Below the pieces are notes generated by a model. It saw only the letters and a program-made list of their open reading frames with translations, searched no databases and was not told where the DNA came from. A DNA stretch of 64,000 bases from Pinus tabuliformis (lineage: Eukaryota > Streptophyta > Pinopsida > Pinales > Pinaceae), in assembly GCA_031772625.1 (NCBI GenBank), contig CM062816.1, positions 828,178,556-828,242,555 of the forward strand, written 5' to 3'. The first letter of the stretch is position 1; each line of letters opens with the position of its first letter. A program made the position numbers and the translations under genes. Of this stretch, positions 23,992 through 34,260 are shown in pieces.

Positions 23992-24990
23992 ATGTCCCCA
24001 ACAAGGTCGGGATATAAGGAGTTAGGGCTTGAACTGGTTGAACCTTTGCAAGACCAGCCTCGCAAATCCCGACGGCCTCCCATGGCGGACGAGAAGAAAG
24101 ACGAGGGCGCAGGAGATCCCATCAAAATCTTGCTCGAAGAAGCCCTCGAGCGACAATGGAACGCGATGATGGACAGCGTTGCCCAGATCCTTCAGCGGCT
24201 ACCCAGAAGCGGCGCATCGGCTTCCAGCAGCTCCTCTGGAAACGCCACACCCTTTAAGGTACAAGTTAATTTTGAAATCCCCATATTCGAGGGTCAGATA
24301 GACGCCGATGCCGTAGATAAATGGTTAAATCTGCTAGAGGGTTATTTTTCTGTTCATGAATTTTCGAGTCGGGAAAAGATTGTTTTTGCTCTTCTCAAAG
24401 CAGCCCCCCACGTCAAGGACTAGTGGGAAACCTACTGCGAGCAGAAGGATGAAAGTACTGGCTCGCTATTTTCAGCCGCACCCACCTAGGATTCGTTCCG
24501 GGATGCCATCAAGGAGCAGTACTACCCTGTCGGAAGCTATGAGGATGAATACATAAAGTGGACCACGCTGCGGTAGGGAAGGGACCAAGACATGCCGGAG
24601 TTCACCAATCTTTTCCATACCCTTCGCACAAAGTTGGGTATCAAGGATTCGGAGCAACATTTGATACTCAAATACCGTGGCTGCCTGCACAAGTACATCC
24701 AGGAAGAAATACAATTCCTAAACATCCCCTCGCTCGGCGCAACATACCGATATGCCGTCAAGGTCGAGCAGAAGTTTAAACAAAGAAGCGAGACTTTGGA
24801 TCTGCGAATCCAAAGCAGGGGAAAGGTGCCCCTAAACCACAGAACAAAGGACAGAGCCAAGGCAGGACAGCCCAAGACAACCAGCAGAAGCTGCAAGCAA
24901 AGAACAACGCCGCGAAGCCGAGAAAGGATACTGAAAAATGGTGCGAGTTCCATAAGAGCTCCACTCACAACACAAGTGAGTGTCGGGCCA
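23992..24990 (+). pseudogene. Ty3-C gag
   Basis: It starts at ATG 23992. After a charged N-terminal stretch and a Ser/Ala linker comes the Ty3 gag core (FEIPIFEGQIDADAVDKWLN, then REKIVFALLKAAPHVKD). TAG stops lie at 24421, 24487 and 24574, within an otherwise typical region (DSFRDAIKEQYYP, MPEFTNLFHTLRTKLGI, LKYRGCLHKYIQEEI, YRYAVKVEQKF). Near 24785 the frame shifts into that of pol, leading to [14 protein letters not shown] (about 24940), a zinc-knuckle variant. Gag is thus more damaged than pol. It would be the capsid/nucleocapsid precursor. Confidence 0.85.
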
Positions 24991-25001
24991 AGCAGTCACT
25001 G

Positions 25002-28000
25002 GTGGCTGAGCTAAAGGTTTCAGAATCAGATGCATGTTCCGACTCTGAGTCAGAACCCGATAAGGGATATGAAAAAGGGAAGCAGATCATTGATGCGGAT
25101 CCCAGCGCCACTGTTGCTACCGCAAAGATCCAGAAAAATGAACCCGAAGATCCAGAGGAGGAGGAGCGTCTCTTCCACTCCCAGATGTGGGTAAAGGGCT
25201 CCCCGATACAGTTCATTGTTGATAGCGGGAGTCAAAAGAACCTCATTTCGGCAGAGGTCGTGAAGCGGTTGGGCTTACCGACCACAGCACATCCACAACC
25301 ATACACCATTGGGTGGCTTCACCAAGGGCGAGATCTTCGCGTGAGCCAGCAGTGTCGCCTTCCATACAACATCAAGCCCTTCACGGATGAGGTATTGTGT
25401 GAGATTGCTCCCCTTGAAGTTTGTGATGTATTACTAGGACAACCATACTTGTGGAAGCGACATGCTGTGTATGAATCAAGGTCCTGTGCTGTTATTATTA
25501 CATTGGGAAATAAGTTGTTCAGGATACCAGAGGTAGCACCACCTGCCGCCATCTCTTTGATTACTGCAAAACAATGCAGTAAGATCATTTCCAAAACCAG
25601 GAAATTTTTTTTCCTGATGATACGCCCTCAAGGGAAGAAGAAGACAGTGGTCGCGGCCTCCAAACGGGGTCCCTCTGCACGACAGCTACAGATGGACAAG
25701 ATTGTGGAGGAGTACGAAGACATCTTCACCTCCCCGGTAGGGGTTCCTCTGCACTATCAAGTCAAGCACTCCATCGATCTGACCCCAGGTGCGCCGCTAC
25801 CCTATGGACCAATTTATCAGCGCTCCGTTCTGGAGAACAATGAAATCAAGAGGCAGATTCAGGAGCTCCTGCAGAAAGGTCACATCCGTCCGAGTTCATC
25901 GCCCTGTGGGAGCCCGATCGTGTTGGTACAGAAGAAGGATGGGACGTGGAGACTCTGTATTGACTATCGGGCGCTGAACAAGATCACTGTCCGTAATAGG
26001 TACCCGATCCCGCGGATTGATGACCTCCTGGACCAACTAAAGGGGGCGAAATATTTCAGCAAGATTGATCTGAAGTCAGGATATCACCAGGTACCAATCG
26101 AACCCTCAGATGTGTGGAAGACTGCCTTCAAATCCAAGGAGGGCCTCTTCGAATGGTTGGTCATGCCTTTCGGATTTACGAATGCTCCTGCAACCTTTAT
26201 GAGGCTAATGTATGACATCTTGCGGCCATTCACCAACTCCTTTGTAGTAGTATACTTGGATGACATTCTGATCTTCAGCCAGAGTTGGGAAGAGCACCTC
26301 CACCACATCCGACAGGTTCTCCAAACACTGCGGCAACACAAGCTATGTGCCAATTTGGAGAAATGCACTTTTGGCATGACCGAGGTTCAGTATCTGGGAT
26401 ACATCATTGATGAACAGGGGGTGCATGTCGATCCAGCCAAGGTCCAAGTCATTCGGGATTGGCCCTCTCCAACCACTCTAACAGAGCTCCGCAGCTTTCT
26501 AGGTCTTGCCAACTTCTACCGCAGGTTTGTGCTGGGGTTTTCTCATATTTCTTGGCCCTTGAGTCAAGTCACCAAGGGAGGGGCGAAAGCAAAATTCTTC
26601 TGGTCTGAATCTCAACAGAAGGCATTCAGGGAGTTGAAGGATTGCCTCTGCATGGCAATAGTGCTCGCGTTACCAGATCTACAACAACCATTTGAGGTCG
26701 AGACAGATACCTCTGACTATGCTATTGGGGCAGTCCTTACTCAACATGGACATCCAGTGGCATATCACAGTGAAACGCTTTCAGACACAGTCCGGAAGTA
26801 CCCCACTTATGATAAAGAGATGTATTCCATTGTACAGGTCTGCCGACAATGGAAGCATTACATTTTGGGGAAGGAAATGGTCATCCACATAGACCACCGA
26901 CCCCTGCAGTTCATACAGACCCAAGGGAAATTGCAGAATGATCGCCATCAGAAGTGGTCTACATACCTGCAACAATTTCACTTGAATATCAAGTATAAAA
27001 ATGGCAGCACCAATAATGTTGCAGATTGCCTCAGTCGACCACCGATCATGGCGCTGACCACCGTGCTCAACTCTTGTGGGCACGAGACTTCTGATTGGCC
27101 ACTTCTCTACAAAAGCGACCCAGAATTCGGCCACACATACCAGACACTCTTGGAGGGTCGACATGTTGCAGATTTTCACATCCAGGATGCCCTATTATGC
27201 CACCTCGGTCACCTTTGTGTTCCTTCAAGCGAGCGTGCCAAGATGATTTGGGAAGCACACTACAGTCGGGCTGCTGGGCATTTCGGGGTCGAGAAAACAG
27301 TGGCAGTACTGCAAAATTATTTCTATTGGCCGAATCTTCGACAGGATGTTGGGAAGTACATCCGATCATGTACTGCCTGTGCCATTGCCAAACCAACCAT
27401 TAAGAAGCAAGGCCTCTATACCCCGTTGCCTACCCCTAGTCGACCTTGGGAATCCATCTCCATGGATTACATGTCAGGCCTTCCTTCCACTAAGCATGGA
27501 AATGACTGTGTTTTTGTGGTCGTCGACAGGTTCTCGAAGATGGCCATTATGGTGGCCTGCAAGAAGAATATCATAGCAGAAGCCACTGCTAAACTCTTCT
27601 TTGAACGAGTGTGGGTGCACTTTGGGATCCCACAGTCTATCATCTCAGATCGGGACAGTCGATTTCTCAGCACATTTTGGTCCAGTCTCTGGTCAATGCT
27701 GGACACCAAACTCACGAAGTCCACAGCCTTCCATCCTCAAACTGATGGCCAGACAGAGGTTGTCAATAGGATGATTGTGCACATTTTGCGCATGTATAAC
27801 TCAAAGCATCCACGCACATGGGACGAGAGCCTCCCCTATGTTCAGCACAGCTACAACCGAGCTCTTCACAGTTCCACTGGCCATAGCCCTTTTCAGGTGG
27901 GTTTGGGATTCCAGCCACTATGCCCCATTGATGTGGCCATGCCACTTGCAGCTACTCACATGAATTCAACTCATGTCCAGTCCGAAACAGATAAGGCCAC

Positions 28001-28034
28001 CAGCTTCATTGAGCGCATCCAACATATTCGCTAG
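25002..28034 (+). CDS. Ty3-C pol polyprotein (PR-RT-RH-INT), open for 1010 codons
   Basis: The frame is continuous with the end of gag, so the Met at 25002 is only the first in-frame Met after the knuckle. By residue from that Met: protease FIVDSGS (Asp at 74); RT with the [10 protein letters not shown] fingers region and the YLDD box at 418-421; RNase H starting [15 protein letters not shown] (about 566 on); the H2C2 zinc finger of integrase ([13 protein letters not shown]...CTACAIAK, about 755-797); and the DDE triad Asp822 (SMDYMSG), Asp883 (ISDRDSRF) and Glu919 (QTEVVNRM), with the usual 35-residue D-E gap. All catalytic residues appear intact. A TAG at 28032-28034 cuts it short, where the continuing frame reads QVHDILEKSNAKYKQ. 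Confidence 0.93.
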   Translation: MAELKVSESDACSDSESEPDKGYEKGKQIIDADPSATVATAKIQKNEPEDPEEEERLFHSQMWVKGSPIQFIVDSGSQKNLISAEVVKRLGLPTTAHPQPYTIGWLHQGRDLRVSQQCRLPYNIKPFTDEVLCEIAPLEVCDVLLGQPYLWKRHAVYESRSCAVIITLGNKLFRIPEVAPPAAISLITAKQCSKIISKTRKFFFLMIRPQGKKKTVVAASKRGPSARQLQMDKIVEEYEDIFTSPVGVPLHYQVKHSIDLTPGAPLPYGPIYQRSVLENNEIKRQIQELLQKGHIRPSSSPCGSPIVLVQKKDGTWRLCIDYRALNKITVRNRYPIPRIDDLLDQLKGAKYFSKIDLKSGYHQVPIEPSDVWKTAFKSKEGLFEWLVMPFGFTNAPATFMRLMYDILRPFTNSFVVVYLDDILIFSQSWEEHLHHIRQVLQTLRQHKLCANLEKCTFGMTEVQYLGYIIDEQGVHVDPAKVQVIRDWPSPTTLTELRSFLGLANFYRRFVLGFSHISWPLSQVTKGGAKAKFFWSESQQKAFRELKDCLCMAIVLALPDLQQPFEVETDTSDYAIGAVLTQHGHPVAYHSETLSDTVRKYPTYDKEMYSIVQVCRQWKHYILGKEMVIHIDHRPLQFIQTQGKLQNDRHQKWSTYLQQFHLNIKYKNGSTNNVADCLSRPPIMALTTVLNSCGHETSDWPLLYKSDPEFGHTYQTLLEGRHVADFHIQDALLCHLGHLCVPSSERAKMIWEAHYSRAAGHFGVEKTVAVLQNYFYWPNLRQDVGKYIRSCTACAIAKPTIKKQGLYTPLPTPSRPWESISMDYMSGLPSTKHGNDCVFVVVDRFSKMAIMVACKKNIIAEATAKLFFERVWVHFGIPQSIISDRDSRFLSTFWSSLWSMLDTKLTKSTAFHPQTDGQTEVVNRMIVHILRMYNSKHPRTWDESLPYVQHSYNRALHSSTGHSPFQVGLGFQPLCPIDVAMPLAATHMNSTHVQSETDKATSFIERIQHIR

Positions 28035-28565
28035 CAGGTCCATGACATTCTTGAGAAATCAAATGCCAAGTACAAGCAGCGACATGATCAACATCGGGTG
28101 CCACACAAGTTTCAGGTGGGCGACAAAGTCTGGTTGCATTTGCAAAAGGAACGCCTTACTGGAGCCTATCGGAAATTGAGACCACTCCAATATGGTCCTT
28201 ACACCATTACTAAGGCTATGGGAGACAATGCATTTGAGCTCAGCATTCCCCCATTCCTTGGCCTGCACCCAGTGTTCAATGTGGACCGCCTTCGGCCATA
28301 CTTTCCACCATTGCTAGACACATCCGACATTGCAGAACAGCTCAAACCCACAGAATTAAATCCAGATTGCATGGAACAAGCTGCAATTGATCGAATCATG
28401 GACACACAGATCAAGAACACTCGCCAACAGAATATCCAACTGTATCGAGTCGTCAAAGCAGGCCAACTCCTTCAGCAGGGCAAGTGGCTCACCAGGGAAC
28501 AAGTTCAGCAGAAGTTTCCTCATCTCATGGAGGAGCTCAACGCAATGGGGACCATTGCTTCCTAA
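28035..28565 (+). pseudogene. Ty3-C integrase C-terminus with chromodomain-like tail
   Basis: Same frame as pol after the TAG at 28032. FQVGDKVWLHLQKERL and GPYTITKAMGDNAFEL form the GPY/F module of Ty3 integrases, and HPVFNVDRLRPYFPP follows. The last 60 residues (AIDRIMDTQIKNTRQQ ... GKWLTREQVQQKFPHLMEEL) sit where chromoviruses carry a chromodomain. They keep the D-R-I-x-D start, the central Trp and the FP-L-EE end, but aromatic-cage positions look changed. It stops at TAA 28563, just before the PPT. Confidence 0.8.
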
Positions 28566-28576
28566 GGGGGGAGGAA
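28565..28576 (+). promoter_or_regulatory. Ty3-C polypurine tract
   Basis: The purine run AGGGGGGAGGAA directly precedes the 3' LTR start TGATCC. It is the expected priming site for plus-strand synthesis. Confidence 0.9.
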
Positions 28577-29207
28577 TGATCCAGGTGGATATTGGTGGCC
28601 ACCTGCCAAGTCCACCTGGACCCCCACCATTGTCTTTCTCAGCATTTTCAGTTTCCTTAATTGTAGCACAACTTACTATTTTTAGCAGTTTTTTCGGGTC
28701 CTGAACTTCCGGAGCCGTTTTGAGGCCCTAAACGACGTTTTTTGGGGAATCCAGGGGCAACATGGGTCCATGGAATGGACCGATGTTGCCCGTTCCAACA
28801 ATGATAGTGCTCGGATAGATCTTTCTAATGAGCTATTGTACGCGTCAAACAGAGATCATATGCCAAAGTTACGACCCCGGGAAGTTGATGTACCAATTTA
28901 CCCCAAACGGGGCCCACAGTTTGGCGTTTCATCTCCTAGGGTTAGGTTTTGGAATGTTAAGGGTTTTTCCATTGTTTCTCAACAATAAATAGGCCTTCGA
29001 GCCTCATTGTAACACAGTTCAGAGGCATGTAGCCATCACATCTCTTCTCAGAGATAAGCTACCATCGCCCTAGCTGGTTTATTTCCATTTCTGGTTGTAA
29101 GCATATTTCAGTATTTTCCATTAATGAAATGAAGTATTATTTCCGCTGCATCTTTGTGTATATGGTTATCTCTGTAATTTGTTGCGTTCCTGTTTAAATC
29201 CGGATCA
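28577..29207 (+). repeat. 3' LTR of Ty3-C
   Basis: 631 bp with the same ends as the 5' LTR. It carries an extra block of about 55 bp (about 28739-28794) containing a near-perfect hairpin at 28755-28791: 9-bp and 7-bp paired arms split by one G/G mismatch, with a 3-base loop. It is followed by the target duplication CATCA. Confidence 0.95.
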
Positions 29208-29529
29208 CATCACCTGGCACGTGTTGTCACCTAATTGGCTCTTTGTCGACCATATTGCCATGTCACCCTGCTGACATCATCAGTTGTACAGATGATGTCA
29301 GCATTCGTACTGCTAACGTCAATGTCATGTGTCATCCCTTTGGGTCCTGTCTGCATATTTTTTAATTGTTTCTCAAAAACTTCAATGGGCCATAAATTTC
29401 TCATACGATGTTGGATTGAGGTGTCGTTCACGTCGTTGGATTCATAAATACGAACTCTTCGGTTTGAGATTGGTTTTGATGCATTTCTAGGACTTAAAAA
29501 AATTGGCCTTTTAGGATCCTCCTGAAGCA
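29208..29529 (-). repeat. 3' LTR of Ty3-D, second segment
   Basis: It continues the 23375 segment after the Ty3-C insertion: catcacctggcacgtgttg matches the 5' LTR near 32911. It ends ...ccttttaggatcctcctgaagca at 29529, the equivalent of 33229 in the other LTR. On the minus strand it opens TGCTTCAGGAGG, preceded by the PPT AGTGGGGAGGAA (29530-29541). Confidence 0.85.
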
Positions 29530-29541
29530 TTCCTCCCCACT

Positions 29542-30174
29542 GAGGAGATTTTGGTCCACCAAAAACATGAACAAAATATGAAATTTGTTGTCCTCCCTCA
29601 TTTGCATAACAAGTGCCCTGTCAAGCCACACTTCCTTCTTCTTCACCTTTGATGAACCAACACCTGCATTCTATGAAAATATGTAGTACATTCTTTGCAA
29701 AATACACATTCTTAATATAAGTCCAATCATGACCCAAACAACCCCATACTTGTTAAGAGTTGATAACGCACCCTTTGGTAAAATTTACATCAAAATCACA
29801 ACAAAAACAAAGACCCCAACTATCAACAAAATGGCCCAAAAGACCACTATGTTGCATTCATAAGTGATGGCAAACACTTCATCACTTTTACAAATATCTC
29901 ACAACATGTGATTTACAAAATGCGGCCATGACAAGCTACTATATCTAATAAAACCATCTCTTAAAGTGAATGGGTCATCTCCCTGTGGTTGATTTGCTCG
30001 TTCAACAACTTCATCAGCAAGTTCCCTTATAGGTGCTTTCTGGTCATGGAGTATCTAACATGTGTCTCTCTGATGTCCGTCCTTGTTCCAGTGACTACAA
30101 TGATTCTTTCTCCTCCAAACTTTCTTCATCGTCTTGGAATGCTTGTTCCTGGTGCACATCTAATGAGGAGAACT
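29542..30174 (-). other. Ty3-D 3' interior, no coding domain
   Basis: Between the G-patch frame and the PPT there are about 630 bp with stops in all minus-strand frames and no pol motif. This is where an autonomous element would encode RT and integrase. Confidence 0.6.
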
Positions 30175-30440
30175 TCATGTGGAATCCTCACTATCACTGA
30201 AATGTGGTGAGGTGCTCCGATCATACATTGTTGGTTGGTCACTAGTTATCTTGGAGCATTCTCCAACCTCTTTTATAACATAACTAAGTCCTACATAACG
30301 AGGCAGTTCCTCCACTTTGATAGGATTCACAATGCCCTGACCATTAATGCCGAGGCCCTTCCCTTGATACCCCATTTTCTTCAACAATTTTGATCAAATT
30401 CCTGTAGTATGTTTCTCAAAAGCAATGAAATTGTCATCAT
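30175..30440 (-). pseudogene. Ty3-D G-patch domain
   Basis: Reading leftward from about 30440, the protein shows an F-x-A-F-E-K-H-T-T-G-I start and a TGA where a small residue is expected. Then comes SKLLKKMGYQGKGLGINGQG (30399-30340) and IVNPIKVEELPRYVGLSY. The glycine pattern G-Y-x-G-K-G-L-G-x-x-x-x-G is the G-patch signature; such domains bind and activate DEAH helicases such as PRP43 or bind RNA. The residues before and after (HTxGI, KLLxKMGY, QGIVxPI) resemble the TFIP11/NTR1 splicing-factor type as I remember it. The Element-F copy at 50735-51061 shares the module. Confidence 0.75.
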
Positions 30441-31068
30441 AAAAAGAACTTGAAATTCAAGAATCACTTTTTACATCAGACTTGTTATGCCACAACTTTT
30501 CCAAGGCCTCCTCCTTGGCTTGTAACTAATGTTGTAACTTCTATCTCTACTCCTCTGCTTCTCGTAGGAGTCTCCTTAGTTCAACATTCTATACTTGAAT
30601 GCATTGGTTGATCTCCTCAAGTTATTCTAACCATGCAGTTTTTGGTGCTCTTCTCGTCTTTGGCACAACATTTGCAAAAATATTTGTCTCGTAGCCTGAA
30701 TCAGAACCCAAGTCAATAGGTCCATCACCCGCAACTCTGAGAGTTGCAATCTTCATCTCATCACGTAAGTCAGATCCCAAGTCAATTGTTTTAACGCCTA
30801 CAAATCCCTCAGTTGTGATATTCTCCTCGTCCTCTGATTCAAATTCTTGGTCTTGTTGCATGATAGCTACCGTCTTCTGCTTCTCTTTTCTGCCATTCCT
30901 CTTTGGCCTCAATTTTGGATGCAATTTCCAACAATGCTCCTCATCATGCCTTTCTTTCTCACAGTGAGTATGAGATGGCTTTACATATTTTCTCTTATTT
31001 GTTGCTTCCCTCTTTGGGGTGTCATCTTGCTCATGCTTCCCATTGCTTTCAAGATGTACAACCTTCAC
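30441..31068 (-). pseudogene. Ty3-D CCHC knuckle and coiled coil
   Basis: The minus-strand frame 31068-30622 encodes a basic stretch, then HCEKERHDEEHCWKLHPKL (CX3-4-H-X4-C-type knuckle, about 30962-30910), a lysine/arginine-rich segment, acidic runs and a repeated DLGSD motif. After a stop near 30620 a helical stretch follows (RRLLREAEE, LQAKEEALEKLW) that looks like a coiled coil leading into the G-patch. This is a nucleocapsid-like part of gag with an added C-terminal extension. Confidence 0.7.
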
Positions 31069-31640
31069 ACTAGCTTCATCAAGAGTTTTAGGTTAAAATA
31101 ATAACAATGAATGATGCAAATAACCATGCAATGAACCAATGTATTTCATCAACGTTTCAGAAGAGTCTAATGAAATATTCAATGCTAATGCTTGTTTCTT
31201 AAACTCTTCTGTCAAATTTTGAACATTTTGACCTTTACTTTGTTTCAAATGTTGTCATTCCATCATGGAATTTTGCTTGTAGCCCAATGGGTAAAACTGT
31301 CATCTTAAAGCATAAACAAACTCAGACCAAGATGAAAGAAGTTTACAATTACTCTTACCACCTTTCTACAACTTGCTTTCCCACCATATGAGAGCAGTGC
31401 CACTCAATAGAAGGGATGATAATTGGATTTTGGCCTCATCCTCTTTGATTCGTTGTATGTGGCAATATACTTCAACCTATGTGATCGAGTTATCTAGATT
31501 TTCTGCATTACATTCTCCACGAGACATAGGTAAATCAAACTTGACATCTAGATTGAAAAAGGGATTTTTATGAGCTTTTCTACTTTTGGAATGATGAGAA
31601 GAGGAAGAAAAATAACTTTCACTTGAAGATGGAGAGAGAG
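31069..31640 (-). pseudogene. Ty3-D gag core
   Basis: The conceptual minus-strand reading from about 31560 contains FDLPMSRGE, VEVYCHIQRIKEDEAKIQLS, GTALIWWESKL, FYPLGYKQNSMME, SKGQNVQNLTEEFKKQALAL, and LMKYIGSLHGYLHHS followed by PKTLDEASVKVVHLES. This is the classical Ty3 Retrotrans_gag core. Several codons have become stops (for example at the residue after SIT and in the FYPLGY region), so it is dead. It joins in frame to the knuckle region. Confidence 0.75.
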
Positions 31641-31943
31641 GTTCAGGAGGGGGCTCTTCTCCTCCACCTTCATGGTTTATCGAGGCATGATCTTCTGGCC
31701 CTTTCTTCTATGGTTTCACCATTGTCTTCTCATATTCTACAAACAATTTGTCTACTTTATCTACCATGGTGTAGAATACCTTGCGATAATTTTTCTCTTC
31801 CTCCAACGAGCATCTTCGTCTGCCATTTCCCTTCTTCGAGTTGCATGCCTTGCCTTTGGATCAGAGGACTTAAGTTTTCCTTCACCTCTTTGGAGCTTTC
31901 CCCTGGTTATCATACAATTGCAATTCACATCAACAAAAGACCC

Positions 31944-31955
31944 GCTCTGATACCA
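31944..31955 (-). promoter_or_regulatory. Ty3-D primer-binding site
   Basis: The plus strand gctctgatacca is the reverse complement of TGGTATCAGAGC. It lies four bases from the inner edge of the 5' LTR (31960). Confidence 0.85.
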
Positions 31956-31959
31956 AACT

Positions 31960-33229
31960 TGTTCCAATCTCTTCACTTCAAAGATGCATACAAAATTGCA
32001 TTGAAAAGAGCATGTAACCATGAAAGCATATCACATAAAAGAAGTGGAAATAAAATGTAACCATGAGAAGCAAAGACACAAACAACTTGATAATGGAGTT
32101 CAACTAGTGTGGGGTACATCTCCAGGCTCTACTCAATGTGGGGAGACCTCTTTCATTAATCTTCAGCAAAATCAAATTACATGCAATTACAAAATGACAC
32201 CTTATACCTCCAATTTTAGGGATGGCCTAAAAATACACACCTCTGTTGAAGAAACAGGCTACACTGTTGAGTTCGTGGCAAAAAAACATGAAAAATTACT
32301 ATAAAGTCGATCTTGTTTTGTGCTAGTAACCTCTAGAGCTCAAGGGAATCTTTTAGATTCCCTATAAGATTCCCTCACGAGAATATTCTCCTTGAGTGGC
32401 ACATCGCAGGGTTCCACTAGGTCAAAGTTTTGCACCTCCAGTTTCGTAATGTCGGAGTTTTAGCCTCTCCCCCTGGCAATGTACCACATTGTTGTATTTA
32501 TATTGCACTGCAGGCGGAGTTAACAATGTGGTCGATTGGCGTGATGGTTATAGCGGCTAAGTTAAGGTGCTTGCAAGCTGGTGGTTGCGGATTCAACCGG
32601 TTCTAACCGCTTACGGTCTCCACTTATCATTTAATGATATTGACATATTAACCGTTGATGGTCCGACCGATAGGGTTTGACCACCTGCCGGCTGACGACA
32701 TATATATATATATATATAATATCCCTAACGGGCATTTTTCCTGCTGATTTTTTTGGAGGTCACTATATAAATTAATTAGGCGAAATTTTGGTCGCCACCG
32801 ACTATCGTGAAGGTGAAAAATTTCACCTCGTTAAGGAATTCGACAGGCTGTTGATAGGGCGCCATGTGTCACATTCCAATTGGTTTGTACGTCTGATTGG
32901 GTTGATAACGTCACCTACCACGTGTCGTCACCTGATTGACTCTTTACCAATTGTACCGCCATGTCACCCTGATGACATCATCAATCGTACTGATGATCTC
33001 AACATCCGTATTGCTGATGTTAGCGCCATGTGTCATCCCTATGGGTCTTGCCTACAAAATTTTTAGTTGTTTCTCAAAAACTTTAGCGGGCCGTAACTTT
33101 ATCATACGATCTTGGATTGAGGTCGTTCATGCTGTTGGATTTAGAATTACAGGCTCTTCGATTTGAGATAGGTTTCGCTGCATTTCGAGGACTTAAAAAA
33201 TTTTGGCCTTTTAGGATCCTTGTGGGTCA
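31960..33229 (-). repeat. 5' LTR of Ty3-D (uninterrupted copy)
   Basis: 1270 bp; plus-strand ends TGTTCCAATC and TGGGTCA. It matches 22362-23375 plus 29208-29529. It contains a short (TA)n at 32699-32719 and, at about 32535-32600, a stretch resembling tRNA A and B boxes (see findings). A 5-bp duplication ACAGG follows. Confidence 0.85.
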
Positions 33230-33234
33230 ACAGG

Positions 33235-34260
33235 GATTTATCTTGTGGTCAATCCTTTGGTCGAGCCTTCTTTCTCCTTCCAGAATATTACTGTTAGAAA
33301 TAAAAAGGTAAATAAAAAAGCGCTTGCCAGAGAGACAAATATCTTAGAGGTTATTCAAGGAGGTTTAAGGATCTCATCTCCTGCAAACATTAAAGATGAT
33401 TCAAGGGCACTTAGAGCTTTGAGGCCCTCTCTCTCCCCAAATAATGATTATATTATCTCTCAAGATCTGAGGGATCAGGGGATCCTCAAAATGTGCAACC
33501 CTCAAGATACTAGTCAACCCACATCGTCCTTCCATCATCTATCTTCAAGAAACAATGTCACTAGAGACAAAGCTAGAGAGAGCCTTCGAACACTGTGTCT
33601 AGATTGGTTTTCCTGTTCTATGGAATCAAATGGCTTATCGGGAGGCCTGATCACAATATGGGAATCAAAATGTTGCATCCTTGTATACCTTTTCATCATC
33701 TATGGGTATCATCCTAGGAGGCTCTCTTAGAGGTTTCCCATTTCCCATTAAGTTGATTAACGGTTATGGCCCTTATAATGATAGACAAGCCTTCTGGGAT
33801 GAGGTGTAAATTAGTGGAATTCTATCATAACAAGCCCTCATTCTTACCGGGGATCTAAATTTCACTACTTCTGGAGGGGAGACCTAGGGTCATCGAGCAT
33901 GTCTTGGCCCTATGTGTGTCTTACTTCTTGGCTATGCTTCAAAATCATAACCTTCAAGATATTACTCCCTTCCCTCTCTCTCCTACTTGGAGAAATGGCA
34001 GATCAGGCTTGGATGGCATAGCTAAATGAATGGATAGATTTATGGTGGGAAATTACTTAGTGGAAAAAGTGGGGAGGACCTAATCATGGATAATTCAAGA
34101 CAAGATTTTTGATCATTTGGTCATCTTTTTGGATATTGAATTTGACCTCCATTGTCATCTATATCCCTTCAAATTCAACCACTCATGGTTGGAAGAAGAG
34201 TATTCTAGAAGGATGGTGACAAAGGTCTGGAAAAATAGCTTAGTCAACAACTCCTCCTCT
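33235..34260 (+). pseudogene. LINE-E ORF1 tail and ORF2 endonuclease
   Basis: After the Ty3-D insertion LINE-E continues in frame with GIYLVVNPLVEPSFSFQN. The AP-type endonuclease is recognisable in pieces: PSIIYLQETMS near 33535 (catalytic Glu), NGLSGGLITIWES near 33630, INGYGPYNDRQAFWDE near 33755, the acid motif TGDLNF near 33845, and PTWRNGRSGLDG near 33985. Multiple frameshifts and stops separate them. The expected N-C-R-G start of the domain is not visible. It would nick target DNA during retrotransposition. Confidence 0.75.

Larger units (their letters stand above)
23376..29207 (+). mobile_element. Ty3-C: young Ty3/gypsy chromovirus-like element
   Basis: The structure is LTR 23376-23950, PBS, gag, one long pol, PPT, LTR 28577-29207. 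A perfect 5-bp target duplication CATCA flanks it (23371-23375 and 29208-29212). The LTRs differ by roughly 1% substitutions plus a 55-bp hairpin indel, so it is the youngest insertion in this nest. The domain order PR-RT-RH-INT is Ty3. The C-terminal chromodomain-like tail and pol sequence suggest a chromovirus. Four nonsense mutations (all TAG) and one gag frameshift disable it. Confidence 0.95.
22362..33229 (-). mobile_element. Ty3-D: non-autonomous LTR element with gag, CCHC and G-patch, itself interrupted by Ty3-C
   Basis: Its LTRs are 31960-33229 (5') and 29529-29208 joined to 23375-22362 (3', split by Ty3-C). The 2.4-kb interior (29530-31959) holds, on the minus strand, PBS, Ty3-type gag, CCHC, coiled coil and G-patch, then a short noncoding stretch and a PPT. 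No protease, RT, RNase H or integrase is seen, so it must have moved with help from another element. Flanks ACAAG (22357-22361) and ACAGG (33230-33234) form a 5-bp target duplication with one change. It lies inside LINE-E. Confidence 0.85.
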
